Shown: positions 23,725 through 30,746 of the stretch, piece by piece
Layout: each line of letters begins with the position of its first letter
Numbering within the stretch: the first letter of the stretch is position 1
DNA from: CAZNFR01 sp964572225
GTDB lineage: Bacteria > Bacteroidota > Bacteroidia > Bacteroidales > GCA-2748055
Reading direction: 5' to 3'
Length of the DNA: 33,245 nt
Assembly: GCA_964572225.1 (NCBI GenBank)
Contig: CAZNFR010000034.1
Location: 1-33,245 of the forward strand
Translations under genes and position numbers: made by a program
The notes under the pieces: model-generated
What the model saw: the letters and a program-made list of their open reading frames with translations, nothing else
Databases searched by the model: none
What the model was told of the DNA's origin: nothing

Positions 23725-25715
23725 TTGTTCCGATGAAGAAATTTATCCTGTTGGTATACCATGAAGAATATACCGATTTCCTGAAAGAGCTCAGGAATGT
23801 AGGACTCCTTCATATTGAAGAGAAAAATGCAGGAGTGAAAAAGGAGACCCTGGCAGATAAAAATAACCTGCTCAACCGCTACGAATCCATGCTTCGGAAC
23901 CTGAAAAGGAGCAAGCCCGATGCGGAAGCGGAAGATAGTGGTATCCATGCATTCGATACCCTGGTGTTCCTCGAAAATACCATGAAGGAACAGGAAGAGA
24001 TACAGGAAAAGCTTGGCAAGCTGGAAAAGGAGATCAAAAAACTGGAACCCTGGGGGAACTATTCACCAGAAAAGCTGAGAAACCTGGAAAAGGAAGGGTA
24101 TATCGCAAGACTCTTTACCTGCCCTACCAAGCGATTCAATTCCCAATGGGAGGAAGACTACAACCTTAGCATAATAAATAACGAGGCAGGCAGGATCTAC
24201 TTCGTGATCTTTAGTCCTGCCGGAGAAGAAGTGAACCTCGATCTGGAAGAAGAACCCCTGGCCGAAAGGTCTCTGGGTGAGTTGAGGGACGACAGGAAAG
24301 CCCTTGAAGATAAACTTAAGAATATTGGTGAGCAGCTTGGAAGCAACGCAGGTGAAGCAGTGAAAATTCTTGAACGTGGCAAGCACGAACTTCTCAAAGA
24401 TATTGAGTTTCACTCCACCATTATCGATACCGAGAACGAGGCTGAAGGAAAACTCAAACTCCTTACCGGATGGATCCCTCAGGAAAAAGAAGAGACCCTC
24501 GTGGAATTCCTGAAAGACCAGGAAGTATACTATACCACCGGACTCCCCGGAGAGGACGACCAGCCTCCAATTCAACTCAGAAACAGAGGAGTCTCAAAGC
24601 TGTTGGAACCGGTTAGCAAAATCTTCGATTTGCCCTCCTACAGCGAGCTGGACCTCACTCCCTTCTTTGCTCCCTTCTTCATGCTTTTCTTTGGTTTCGC
24701 ACTGGGCGACGCCGGCTATGGATTGTTTTTCATTATCGTGGCAAGTCTCCTGAAGCTGAAGGTGAAGAAAGATTTTAAACCCCTCCTCACCCTTGGACAG
24801 TTACTGGGGATCGCCACAGTGATTTTCGGGATATTATCGGGAACCTTTTTCGGAATCAACCTCCTGGATTCAGGATACATGATCTCTGCCGAAACCCTTT
24901 CGGCTCTGGAGGCTCAAAACCTGGCTCCGGCCATCATGGATGGATTGCGGCAGTTGAAAGGCATAGAGTTTGAAACTCAGACCGCCTATTTCGACGCACT
25001 GAAAAATGCCATCGGGGAAGAAGCTCTTAACAATAATAAGTTCCTTATTCTGAAAAATACCGAAGCCGACTTCCCGTTGATCAAATCATTCCGCCATATC
25101 ATGCAGAGTCCCATCAACATGTTTTATCTCTCCATGCTGATCGGGGCTGTTCAGATCATCTTCGGTAAGATTCTCTATCTGGCCAATCTGACCCGTCAGA
25201 AGGGATTAAAATACGGACTCTCAACCTTGGGATGGATTCTGTTTATCCTGGTTATCGTGATCTTCCAGGGAGGCAGTTACCTCGGACTCCTGGATCTGGA
25301 AAAACTGGATATCGTTTACAAAGGAGGGATGATCCTTTCCGGACTTCTGATCGTTTTCTTCAACAATCCGGATTCAAGCATCTTTATGCGGCCCCTCAAT
25401 GCCATTTGGGATGCCTACGGAGTGGTAACCGGAATATTCCAGGACCTTCTGTCCTATATCCGTCTGTTTGCCCTGGGAATCTCATCGGCCATTCTGGGAT
25501 TTGTATTCAACGATATATCCCTTCAGACTTTATCCATTCCCTATATAGGATGGTTGTTTTTTGTACTCCTCCTGCTGGTGGGACACGGACTGAACATATT
25601 TCTCGCATCCCTGGGTGCATTTATCCACCCCATGCGTTTAACTTTTGTGGAATTTTATAAAAATGCCGGATTCACCGGTGGTGGTAAAGAATATAAACCG
25701 TTTTCAAACAATTAA
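23721..25715 (+). CDS. ntpI: V-type ATPase subunit I (membrane subunit a)
   Basis: Subunit I forms the ion half-channels next to the rotor ring. The 664-aa protein has a long soluble, coiled-coil N-terminal half (about 1-305), then some eight membrane helices starting at LTPFFAPFFMLFFGFALGDAGYG. The essential arginine that faces the ring carboxylate is in FQDLLSYIRLFALGISSAILG. A soluble insert of about 70 residues (NLLDSGYMISAE to MQSPINMFYL) separates early helices. It follows ntpD with a 4-nt overlap and precedes ntpK by 21 nt. Confidence 0.97.
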   Translation: MIVPMKKFILLVYHEEYTDFLKELRNVGLLHIEEKNAGVKKETLADKNNLLNRYESMLRNLKRSKPDAEAEDSGIHAFDTLVFLENTMKEQEEIQEKLGKLEKEIKKLEPWGNYSPEKLRNLEKEGYIARLFTCPTKRFNSQWEEDYNLSIINNEAGRIYFVIFSPAGEEVNLDLEEEPLAERSLGELRDDRKALEDKLKNIGEQLGSNAGEAVKILERGKHELLKDIEFHSTIIDTENEAEGKLKLLTGWIPQEKEETLVEFLKDQEVYYTTGLPGEDDQPPIQLRNRGVSKLLEPVSKIFDLPSYSELDLTPFFAPFFMLFFGFALGDAGYGLFFIIVASLLKLKVKKDFKPLLTLGQLLGIATVIFGILSGTFFGINLLDSGYMISAETLSALEAQNLAPAIMDGLRQLKGIEFETQTAYFDALKNAIGEEALNNNKFLILKNTEADFPLIKSFRHIMQSPINMFYLSMLIGAVQIIFGKILYLANLTRQKGLKYGLSTLGWILFILVIVIFQGGSYLGLLDLEKLDIVYKGGMILSGLLIVFFNNPDSSIFMRPLNAIWDAYGVVTGIFQDLLSYIRLFALGISSAILGFVFNDISLQTLSIPYIGWLFFVLLLLVGHGLNIFLASLGAFIHPMRLTFVEFYKNAGFTGGGKEYKPFSNN

Positions 25716-25736
25716 AATTAATTAAATAGTAGTATT

Positions 25737-26207
25737 ATGACAACCGCAGTAATTTTAGCTTATACAGGTCTTGCTTTGATGATCTCCCTTGCCGGTATTG
25801 GCAGTGCTTTTGGAGTATCCATGGGAGGTAACGCCACCGTTGGCGCTTTAAAAAAGAATCCCGATGCTTTTGGTAGCTATATGCTTCTGACTGCTCTTCC
25901 AGGTACACAGGGATTGTATGGCTTTGCCGGATTCTTCGTGATCAACAGCCGTTTAGGTGAATTCATCGTAGATGGCAAAATGGTCCTCGAAATGTATCAG
26001 GGCGTTGCCATTCTGGCCGCTGGTCTTGCCCTTGGTTTTGTCGGACTTTTCTCCGCGTTGAAGCAGGGTGGAGTTACATCCAACGGGATCGCAGCGATCG
26101 GTGGTGGTAACAACGTGTTCGGTAGTACCATGATCCTCGCGGTATTCCCCGAGCTCTACGCTATCATTGCTTTTGCCGCAACCTTCCTGATCAGTACCTC
26201 CCTCTAA
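25737..26207 (+). CDS. ntpK: V-type ATPase proteolipid subunit K with Na+-binding signature
   Basis: This is the rotor-ring subunit, 156 aa with four membrane helices (two fused hairpins), the same length as Enterococcus hirae NtpK. The side chains known to bind Na+ there (L61, T64, Q65, Q110, E139) have counterparts here: L54, T57 and Q58 in LPGTQGLYGF, Q110 in FSALKQGG and E139 in FPELYAI. Only the second hairpin keeps the carboxylate, as in NtpK. A Na+-pumping or Na+-driven enzyme is therefore predicted. The gene is the last of the operon and is followed by a strong terminator. Confidence 0.97.
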   Translation: MTTAVILAYTGLALMISLAGIGSAFGVSMGGNATVGALKKNPDAFGSYMLLTALPGTQGLYGFAGFFVINSRLGEFIVDGKMVLEMYQGVAILAAGLALGFVGLFSALKQGGVTSNGIAAIGGGNNVFGSTMILAVFPELYAIIAFAATFLISTSL

Positions 26208-26280
26208 ACCGGAAGAAATACTGAATCCGGAATGTCCTCTCCCCGGCAGGAATGCCGGTGGGGACCCTAGTAATGCATTA

Positions 26281-26316
26281 ACCCGTCTGCTCCCGGGCAG
26301 ACGGGTATTTTATTTT
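26281..26316 (+). terminator. Intrinsic terminator of the V-ATPase operon
   Basis: ACCCGTCTGC and GCAGACGGGT form a perfect 10-bp stem over a 6-nt loop, followed by ATTTTATTTTA. It lies 73 nt after the ntpK stop. The convergent gene at 26310-26687 ends beside it, so it may work in both directions. Confidence 0.9.
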
Positions 26317-26687
26317 AAGAATCCCTTCCGGGTTCCCCTGGAGGCATTGGCAGCATGAATGTTGCCCCCTCCCCAGTTGAGACCCGATTTTCGTTTACGG
26401 AAAGGCGAATTGTTCATTCCCCAGCCTGCGGTCTTTTCCTGTTCACTTTTCCGGTCCTCAGACCCTTCCTTTTTAGGATTCTCACGATGGTTCCGAATAA
26501 TCTCATCGATCTTTCGCTGTTCAAGTACCCTGGAATACAGGATCAGCGGAAGGGTAAAGGCGAGGAGCAGTGCAATGCCTGTGATCCATAAAAGGGCGGA
26601 CGGACCGGTACCGGATAATTCGCTTATAAAACCGGTAATGGCAAGCATAACTCCGGCAATGCCGGAAATATAAATCAGTATCCTCAT
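26310..26687 (-). CDS. Small two-helix membrane protein, hypothetical
   Basis: The 125-aa product has two hydrophobic helices (residues about 3-22 and 31-52), then a charged tail (VLEQRKIDEIIRNHRENPKKEGSEDRKSEQEK) and a Gly/Asn/Arg-rich C-terminus. I do not recognise the family. Codon use and the clean two-helix hairpin suggest a real gene, though the C-terminal 45 residues look low in complexity. It is convergent with the V-ATPase operon. Its tail is probably cytoplasmic by the positive-inside rule. Confidence 0.65.
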   Translation of the reverse strand: MRILIYISGIAGVMLAITGFISELSGTGPSALLWITGIALLLAFTLPLILYSRVLEQRKIDEIIRNHRENPKKEGSEDRKSEQEKTAGWGMNNSPFRKRKSGLNWGGGNIHAANASRGTRKGFLK

Positions 26688-27054
26688 AGTTGGAAATGTT
26701 TAAACAGGTAAGTTACGAAAGATGAATTACAAAGTAAAGAATGTAAAACTACAAAACCGGAAATAAGGGGGAGAAAAGAAAGACATCCTCAAGGGAGGCA
26801 TGGCAGGGATTAAATACCCTTTGCAGCATTTTAGAATGGTTCTAAAGTATCGAAATGCCACCTGAATATGAATGGAAATACCACTGTATATCAATGCTTT
26901 ATCAATCCCGATCAGGGAGTTTTAAAACCCGGCAATCCATTTTTTAAATCCGGGTTTTTGCGGATACAAAAAAATATCTAAATTTGCAAACCCTGAAACG
27001 ATTGGAGAACTTATCTTTTTTAAGTTACAAGGAATAAATTTCAGGTAACAAATT
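26688..27054. other. 367-bp gap without a gene
   Basis: I see no coding frame here. The left side should hold the promoter of the minus-strand small membrane protein, but I find no exact TAnnTTTG. The right side holds an imperfect hairpin (AAAACCCGG at 26924-26932 with CCGGGTTTTT at 26950-26959) and then the tRNA promoter at 26958-26986. The hairpin, with its T-run, reads as a terminator on the plus strand, though no plus-strand gene ends nearby. Confidence 0.5.
26958..26986 (+). promoter_or_regulatory. Promoter of the tRNA-Phe gene
   Basis: TTG at 26958-26960 and TAAATTTG at 26979-26986 are 18 nt apart, close to the Bacteroidota TTG-N19-21-TAnnTTTG pattern. Transcription would start about 60 nt before the tRNA. 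Confidence 0.6.
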
Positions 27055-27127
27055 GGTGCCATAGCTCAGTTGGTAGAGCACAGGACTGAAAATCCTGGTG
27101 TCCCTGGTTCAATTCCAGGTGGCACCA
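27055..27127 (+). tRNA. tRNA-Phe (anticodon GAA)
   Basis: The 73-nt gene folds as a standard cloverleaf. The acceptor stem pairs GGTGCCA with TGGCACC, followed by discriminator A. The D-arm is GCTC-AGTTGGTA-GAGC. The anticodon stem CAGGA/TCCTG encloses loop CTGAAAA with anticodon GAA, and the T-arm is CCTGG-TTCAATT-CCAGG. The 3' CCA is not encoded. A terminator hairpin follows at once, so it is a single-gene unit. Confidence 0.97.
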
Positions 27128-27132
27128 CACTT

Positions 27133-27157
27133 AAACCCCGCGATCAGCGGGGTTTTT
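27133..27157 (+). terminator. Terminator after tRNA-Phe
   Basis: AAACCCCGC (27133-27141) pairs with GCGGGGTTT (27147-27155) over a GATCA loop, followed by T residues. It lies 5 nt after the tRNA. Confidence 0.88.
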
Positions 27158-27399
27158 GTATTTACAGGGCTTTCCCGTAAAAAGCTTGCTTTTTTAAGGG
27201 GATGGACTGTAAATGCAGCATACCGTGAAACGGTATGTGAAGTGTGGTTTTTTCAATAAAACAAATAGGAATCATAAGCATGTGTGAAGCAAATCAAATA
27301 ATTCTTGTAAGTGTAAGCCATCATGGAACGTCAAATAGCTAAGAGTACTGAAAGTAAAATTTCAGGATTCATTGATTTGTCAATTTAAACAACCTCCTC

Positions 27400-27705
27400 A
27401 TGCAATACAATAAATACCTGCCAATAGCTCCGGAATTTGAGGATATGCTTCATGAACAATCTGAGATGAAGGGACAATGGAAAGTATTTTTCTTTGATCC
27501 GGAAATGGAGCTCAAAGTAAGTAAGGGACAATACCAGGAAATGATTAAAACCGAAAAAGGCGAATACCTTTCTCTCCTCAATAAGGACAAGATAAGGCTT
27601 GACAGGATCATTACCGTAAACGGCAAACCGGGTCCTGCTTACGATGAGTACAATGCCTTCGCAGATGCCTGTCTCTCCTGCCAGGCAGGGTACGATGATG
27701 TTTAA
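27400..27705 (+). CDS. Small Rof-like conserved protein
   Basis: The 101-aa soluble protein contains YLPIAPEFEDMLHEQ at the start, WKVFFFDPEMELKVSKG in the middle, and IRLDRIITVNGKPGPAYDEY near the end, finishing with two cysteines (CLSCQAGYDDV). The pattern of an initial Y-x-PI, a central beta pair and an RLDRI strand recalls the small Rho-binding antiterminator (Rof) fold. This is a resemblance, not a firm match. No signal peptide is present. The start at 27400 is the only good ATG. The M16 peptidase follows 58 nt later but has its own promoter element. Confidence 0.75.
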   Translation: MQYNKYLPIAPEFEDMLHEQSEMKGQWKVFFFDPEMELKVSKGQYQEMIKTEKGEYLSLLNKDKIRLDRIITVNGKPGPAYDEYNAFADACLSCQAGYDDV

Positions 27706-27750
27706 GCTCAATGTATCCTGAGGTTAGTAATATTTAGTTCCGGATATTAC

Positions 27751-27758
27751 TATCTTTG
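27751..27758 (+). promoter_or_regulatory. Possible -7 element (TATCTTTG) abutting the M16 peptidase start
   Basis: TATCTTTG matches TAnnTTTG exactly and ends 5 nt before the ATG at 27764. The transcript would be leaderless or nearly so. No -33 TTG at the usual spacing is visible. Confidence 0.5.
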
Positions 27759-27763
27759 CGGCC

Positions 27764-28984
27764 ATGGAGATCTATACCCACAGGCTCGCAAACGGGATCC
27801 GTATCGTTCATAAACCGGTTAAAAACCTGGTCGCTCATCTGGGATTTATCGTGCATACAGGCTCACGGGATGAACTGCCGGAAGAGCACGGGATGGCCCA
27901 TTTTATCGAGCATGTGATTTTCAAAGGCACCCGGAAAAGAAAAGCCTGGCATATTCTCTCGCGCCTGGAAGATGTGGGGGGTGAGATCAATGCCTATACC
28001 ACCAAAGAAGATACCTGTATTTATGCTGCTTTCATAAAGAACGACTATGAAAGGGCCATGGAGCTGATCTATGATATCTGTTTCCATTCTGTGTTCCCTG
28101 AAAAAGAGATTCAACGGGAAAAAAATATCATCCTGGATGAGATCCTGTCCTACAAAGACAGTCCCTCCGAGCTGATCTTCGACGAGATTGAGGAATATGT
28201 TTATAATCAACACGCGATTGGCAGAGGAATTCTCGGCGATGAAAAAAATCTGAACGCCTTCCAAAGAGAGGATATCTTTAAATTTATGTCGGGGAATTAT
28301 GCCACCGATGAAATGGTCGTTTCCTCAGTGGGGAACATCCCTTTCGAAAGCCTTGTAAATCTCGCCGAGAAATATTTCGGAGAGGCCGATCCCAAATCCA
28401 GAAAGAGGCTAAGGGTAAAACCCAATAGCTACGATCCCCGCTATATCAGAACAGAAAAAAATACTCACCAGGTCCATTGCATGATCGGGAACATCGGATA
28501 CGACGCTTCCTCAGAAAAACGATATCCCCTTGCTTTGCTTAATAATATTCTCGGCGGACCCGGAATGAACAGCCGCCTGAATATTACCCTGCGCGAAAAA
28601 AGCGGGATAGCTTATAACGTGGAATCTCATTATACTTCGTACTCCGATACCGGGATACTGATGATCTATTTCGCCTGCGAAAAGGATAAATTCGCGAAAA
28701 GTCTCAAACTGGTGCACCGGGAATTGGAAATTCTGAAAGATAAGAAACTGGGAACCCTTCAGCTTAGCAAAGCCCGGAAACAATTGCTTGGACAGGTTGC
28801 AGTATCTTCAGACAATAATGAGCACCTGATGCTCTCGAACGGAAAGAACATACTTCTTTACGACCGGGTGGAAAGTCTTGCCGATATAAAACAACAGATT
28901 GAAAGCATAACCGCCGATGATATCCTGGAGGTAGCACAGGAAGTTTTCAAAAAGGAATCCTTAACCACACTGGAATATTACTAA
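27764..28984 (+). CDS. M16 family zinc peptidase
   Basis: The 406-aa protein is a pitrilysin-family (M16B-type) peptidase, probably cytoplasmic because no signal peptide is visible. The inverted zinc motif HFIEH gives H46, E49 and H50, and the third ligand is E126 in NIILDEI, 76 residues downstream, as expected. The second, inactive half follows from about 180 and includes GGPGMNSRLNITLREKSGIAYNVESHY, the conserved-looking R/Y region (seen in parts). Similar proteins act as processing peptidases or degrade small peptides, and the target here is unknown. Its stop overlaps the next start by one base (TAATG), so it is coupled to the methyltransferase. Confidence 0.94.
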   Translation: MEIYTHRLANGIRIVHKPVKNLVAHLGFIVHTGSRDELPEEHGMAHFIEHVIFKGTRKRKAWHILSRLEDVGGEINAYTTKEDTCIYAAFIKNDYERAMELIYDICFHSVFPEKEIQREKNIILDEILSYKDSPSELIFDEIEEYVYNQHAIGRGILGDEKNLNAFQREDIFKFMSGNYATDEMVVSSVGNIPFESLVNLAEKYFGEADPKSRKRLRVKPNSYDPRYIRTEKNTHQVHCMIGNIGYDASSEKRYPLALLNNILGGPGMNSRLNITLREKSGIAYNVESHYTSYSDTGILMIYFACEKDKFAKSLKLVHRELEILKDKKLGTLQLSKARKQLLGQVAVSSDNNEHLMLSNGKNILLYDRVESLADIKQQIESITADDILEVAQEVFKKESLTTLEYY

Positions 28985-29631
28985 TGGAATTTATTCATTC
29001 AAAAGATCTTGAAAAATATATTGAATCGCATACCTCCCCGGAAGACCCCGTCCTTTCAGAGTTGAGAAGACAGACTTTCCTGAAAACCGTCTATCCCAGG
29101 ATGATATCCGGCCCCGTTCAGGGCAAATTACTTGAGTTTCTGGTTCGGATGATCCGTCCCGAAAGGGTCCTGGAGATCGGTACATTTACCGGATACAGCG
29201 CTATCTGCATGGCAAAGGGCCTTCCGGAATCAGGCAGGGTCCTCTCCGTCGATATCAATGATGAACTGAGAGATCTGGCCCTGTCCTTCATTGAAAAGGC
29301 CGGCGTTACCAATAAAATTGAGTTGATCAACGGCAATGCCCTCGACATCCTGCCGGGCCTGACTGAAAATTTTGATCTTATATTTATTGATGGGGAAAAA
29401 ACCGAGTATCCACAATACCTCGAAGCCTGTCTTCACTTGTTGAACCGAAATGGCTATATTCTGACAGACAATGTATTATGGGATGGCAAAGTCCTTATGC
29501 CTGAGAATGAGTCGGATGAATCGACCCGGGCCATTCAGAAATTTAATTCACTCGTAAAAGAAAATCCGGGTTTGGATCAGGTGATCATTCCGGTTCGCGA
29601 CGGACTCATGCTAATCCGGAAAAACGGATAA
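28984..29631 (+). CDS. SAM-dependent O-methyltransferase (class I, COMT-like)
   Basis: The 215-aa protein fits the cation-dependent O-methyltransferase family. The SAM-binding motif I is VLEIGTFTGYSAICMA (residues 62-77), followed by SVDINDELRDLA, and LIFIDGEKTEYPQY and LTDNVLWDGKV, which carry the Asp and Asn that hold the divalent metal. In Bacteroidota these are generally annotated without a known substrate. It is coupled to the M16 peptidase by a one-base overlap. Confidence 0.93.
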   Translation: MEFIHSKDLEKYIESHTSPEDPVLSELRRQTFLKTVYPRMISGPVQGKLLEFLVRMIRPERVLEIGTFTGYSAICMAKGLPESGRVLSVDINDELRDLALSFIEKAGVTNKIELINGNALDILPGLTENFDLIFIDGEKTEYPQYLEACLHLLNRNGYILTDNVLWDGKVLMPENESDESTRAIQKFNSLVKENPGLDQVIIPVRDGLMLIRKNG

Positions 29632-29666
29632 TTTTTCCCTTCCCGTCAACGGAAATCCACTAATTG

Positions 29667-29794
29667 TTAACAAATCCTGATTTTTAACAAAAAATAATAA
29701 ACCATTTATTTGTATTATTGTTTAATTTTCGACTGTGAAAGTTAAACAGAAATAGATTAAACAGAAATCGTCAAAGATCGGGGTGATTAACAAA
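29667..29794. promoter_or_regulatory. Direct repeats upstream of the MerR/B12 regulator
   Basis: TTAAACAGAAAT occurs twice, at 29742-29753 and 29757-29768, with a period of 15 bp. TTAACAAA occurs three times, at 29667, 29684 and 29787. Direct-repeat operators are known for the related CarA/CarH regulators, so these may be autoregulatory sites. The region is AT-rich, so the shorter repeat could be chance. Confidence 0.4.
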
Positions 29795-29795
29795 C

Positions 29796-30692
29796 ATGGC
29801 AACCTACTCAATTAAAGATCTGGAAAAGTTATCAGGCATCAAAGCACATACAATCAGGATATGGGAAAAACGTTACAACCTGGTTGAACCGAAAAGAACC
29901 GATACCAACATTAGATATTACGATGATGAGGATCTGAAGAAAATCCTCAACGTTGCCCTTTTGAATCGAAACGGGGTTAAAATCTCCCATATTGCACAGT
30001 TGGATGAGGAACAAATATTCACCAAGGTCAACAAACTTTCCGAAAGCGATAAGGACAAGGAAAATACCATCGACAATCTGATCATCTCCATGATCGATCT
30101 GGACGAGGTGAAGTTTGAAAAGGTTCTCTCCAATGCCATCCTAAAGAATGGTTTTGAAGAAACCGTGATCGGCACCCTTTATCCATTTTTTGAAAAGATT
30201 GGAGTTCTGTGGTTAACCGGCGCAATCAATCCAGCGCAGGAGCATTTTATTTCCAACCTGGTTAGACAAAAACTCATTGTTGCCATAGATGGGATCGTGG
30301 AAAAACCGGCTGAAAACCGGAAGAACTTTATACTTTTCCTACCGGAAGGAGAGTTACACGAACTGGGATTGCTCTTTTATTACTATCTGATCAAAAAGCA
30401 GGGACACAGTGTTACCTATCTGGGACAGACTGTACCCCTTGCCGATATATATTCTGTGGTTAAGGTAAGACATTGCGATTACCTGTTTACCTCTTTTCAT
30501 TCATCCATTTCCGGGATCAATATTAACGAGTATATAATGAATATGGCTACGAAATTTCCCGGAATCAATGTACTTTACACCACCTTCGATCCTGATCTGA
30601 TGGATGAAAGAATGCCTGAAAATGTGATCAGAGTAAGAGGGGGAGATGAGTTCATGCAATTCCTGGATCATATAGAAGATCTGCATTCATAA
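29796..30692 (+). CDS. MerR-family regulator with B12-binding domain (CarH/LitR-like)
   Basis: The 298-aa protein has a MerR-type DNA-binding domain (residues 1-70; YSIKDLEKLSGIKAHTIRIWEKRY), a helical cap (about 90-165) and a cobalamin-binding fold (about 175-295). Key residues of the light-sensing CarH family are kept: W139 and E149-H150 (W-x9-EH) in the cap, and E186-x-H188-x2-G191 (GELHELG), whose His is the lower cobalt ligand. This predicts a B12-based, possibly light-responsive regulator. In many Bacteroidota such genes sit near carotenoid genes, but none is seen here. It is monocistronic, with direct repeats upstream and a bidirectional terminator downstream. Confidence 0.9.
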   Translation: MATYSIKDLEKLSGIKAHTIRIWEKRYNLVEPKRTDTNIRYYDDEDLKKILNVALLNRNGVKISHIAQLDEEQIFTKVNKLSESDKDKENTIDNLIISMIDLDEVKFEKVLSNAILKNGFEETVIGTLYPFFEKIGVLWLTGAINPAQEHFISNLVRQKLIVAIDGIVEKPAENRKNFILFLPEGELHELGLLFYYYLIKKQGHSVTYLGQTVPLADIYSVVKVRHCDYLFTSFHSSISGININEYIMNMATKFPGINVLYTTFDPDLMDERMPENVIRVRGGDEFMQFLDHIEDLHS

Positions 30693-30698
30693 AGCATA

Positions 30699-30730
30699 AA
30701 AAAAAGAGGCCTCAAAAAGCCTCTTTTTTT
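30699..30730. terminator. Bidirectional terminator between convergent genes
   Basis: AAAAAAAGAGGC (30699-30710) pairs with GCCTCTTTTTTT (30719-30730) over an 8-nt loop. It has an A-run on the left and a T-run on the right, so it can stop transcription from both the regulator and the aldo/keto reductase. Confidence 0.88.
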
Positions 30731-30746
30731 ATACTGTATTCTATCC

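Noticed and set aside
26310..27400. Integration site or mobile element at tRNA-Phe
   Set aside because: No integrase and no repeat of the tRNA 3' end are visible in the flanks, and the tRNA is followed directly by its own terminator.
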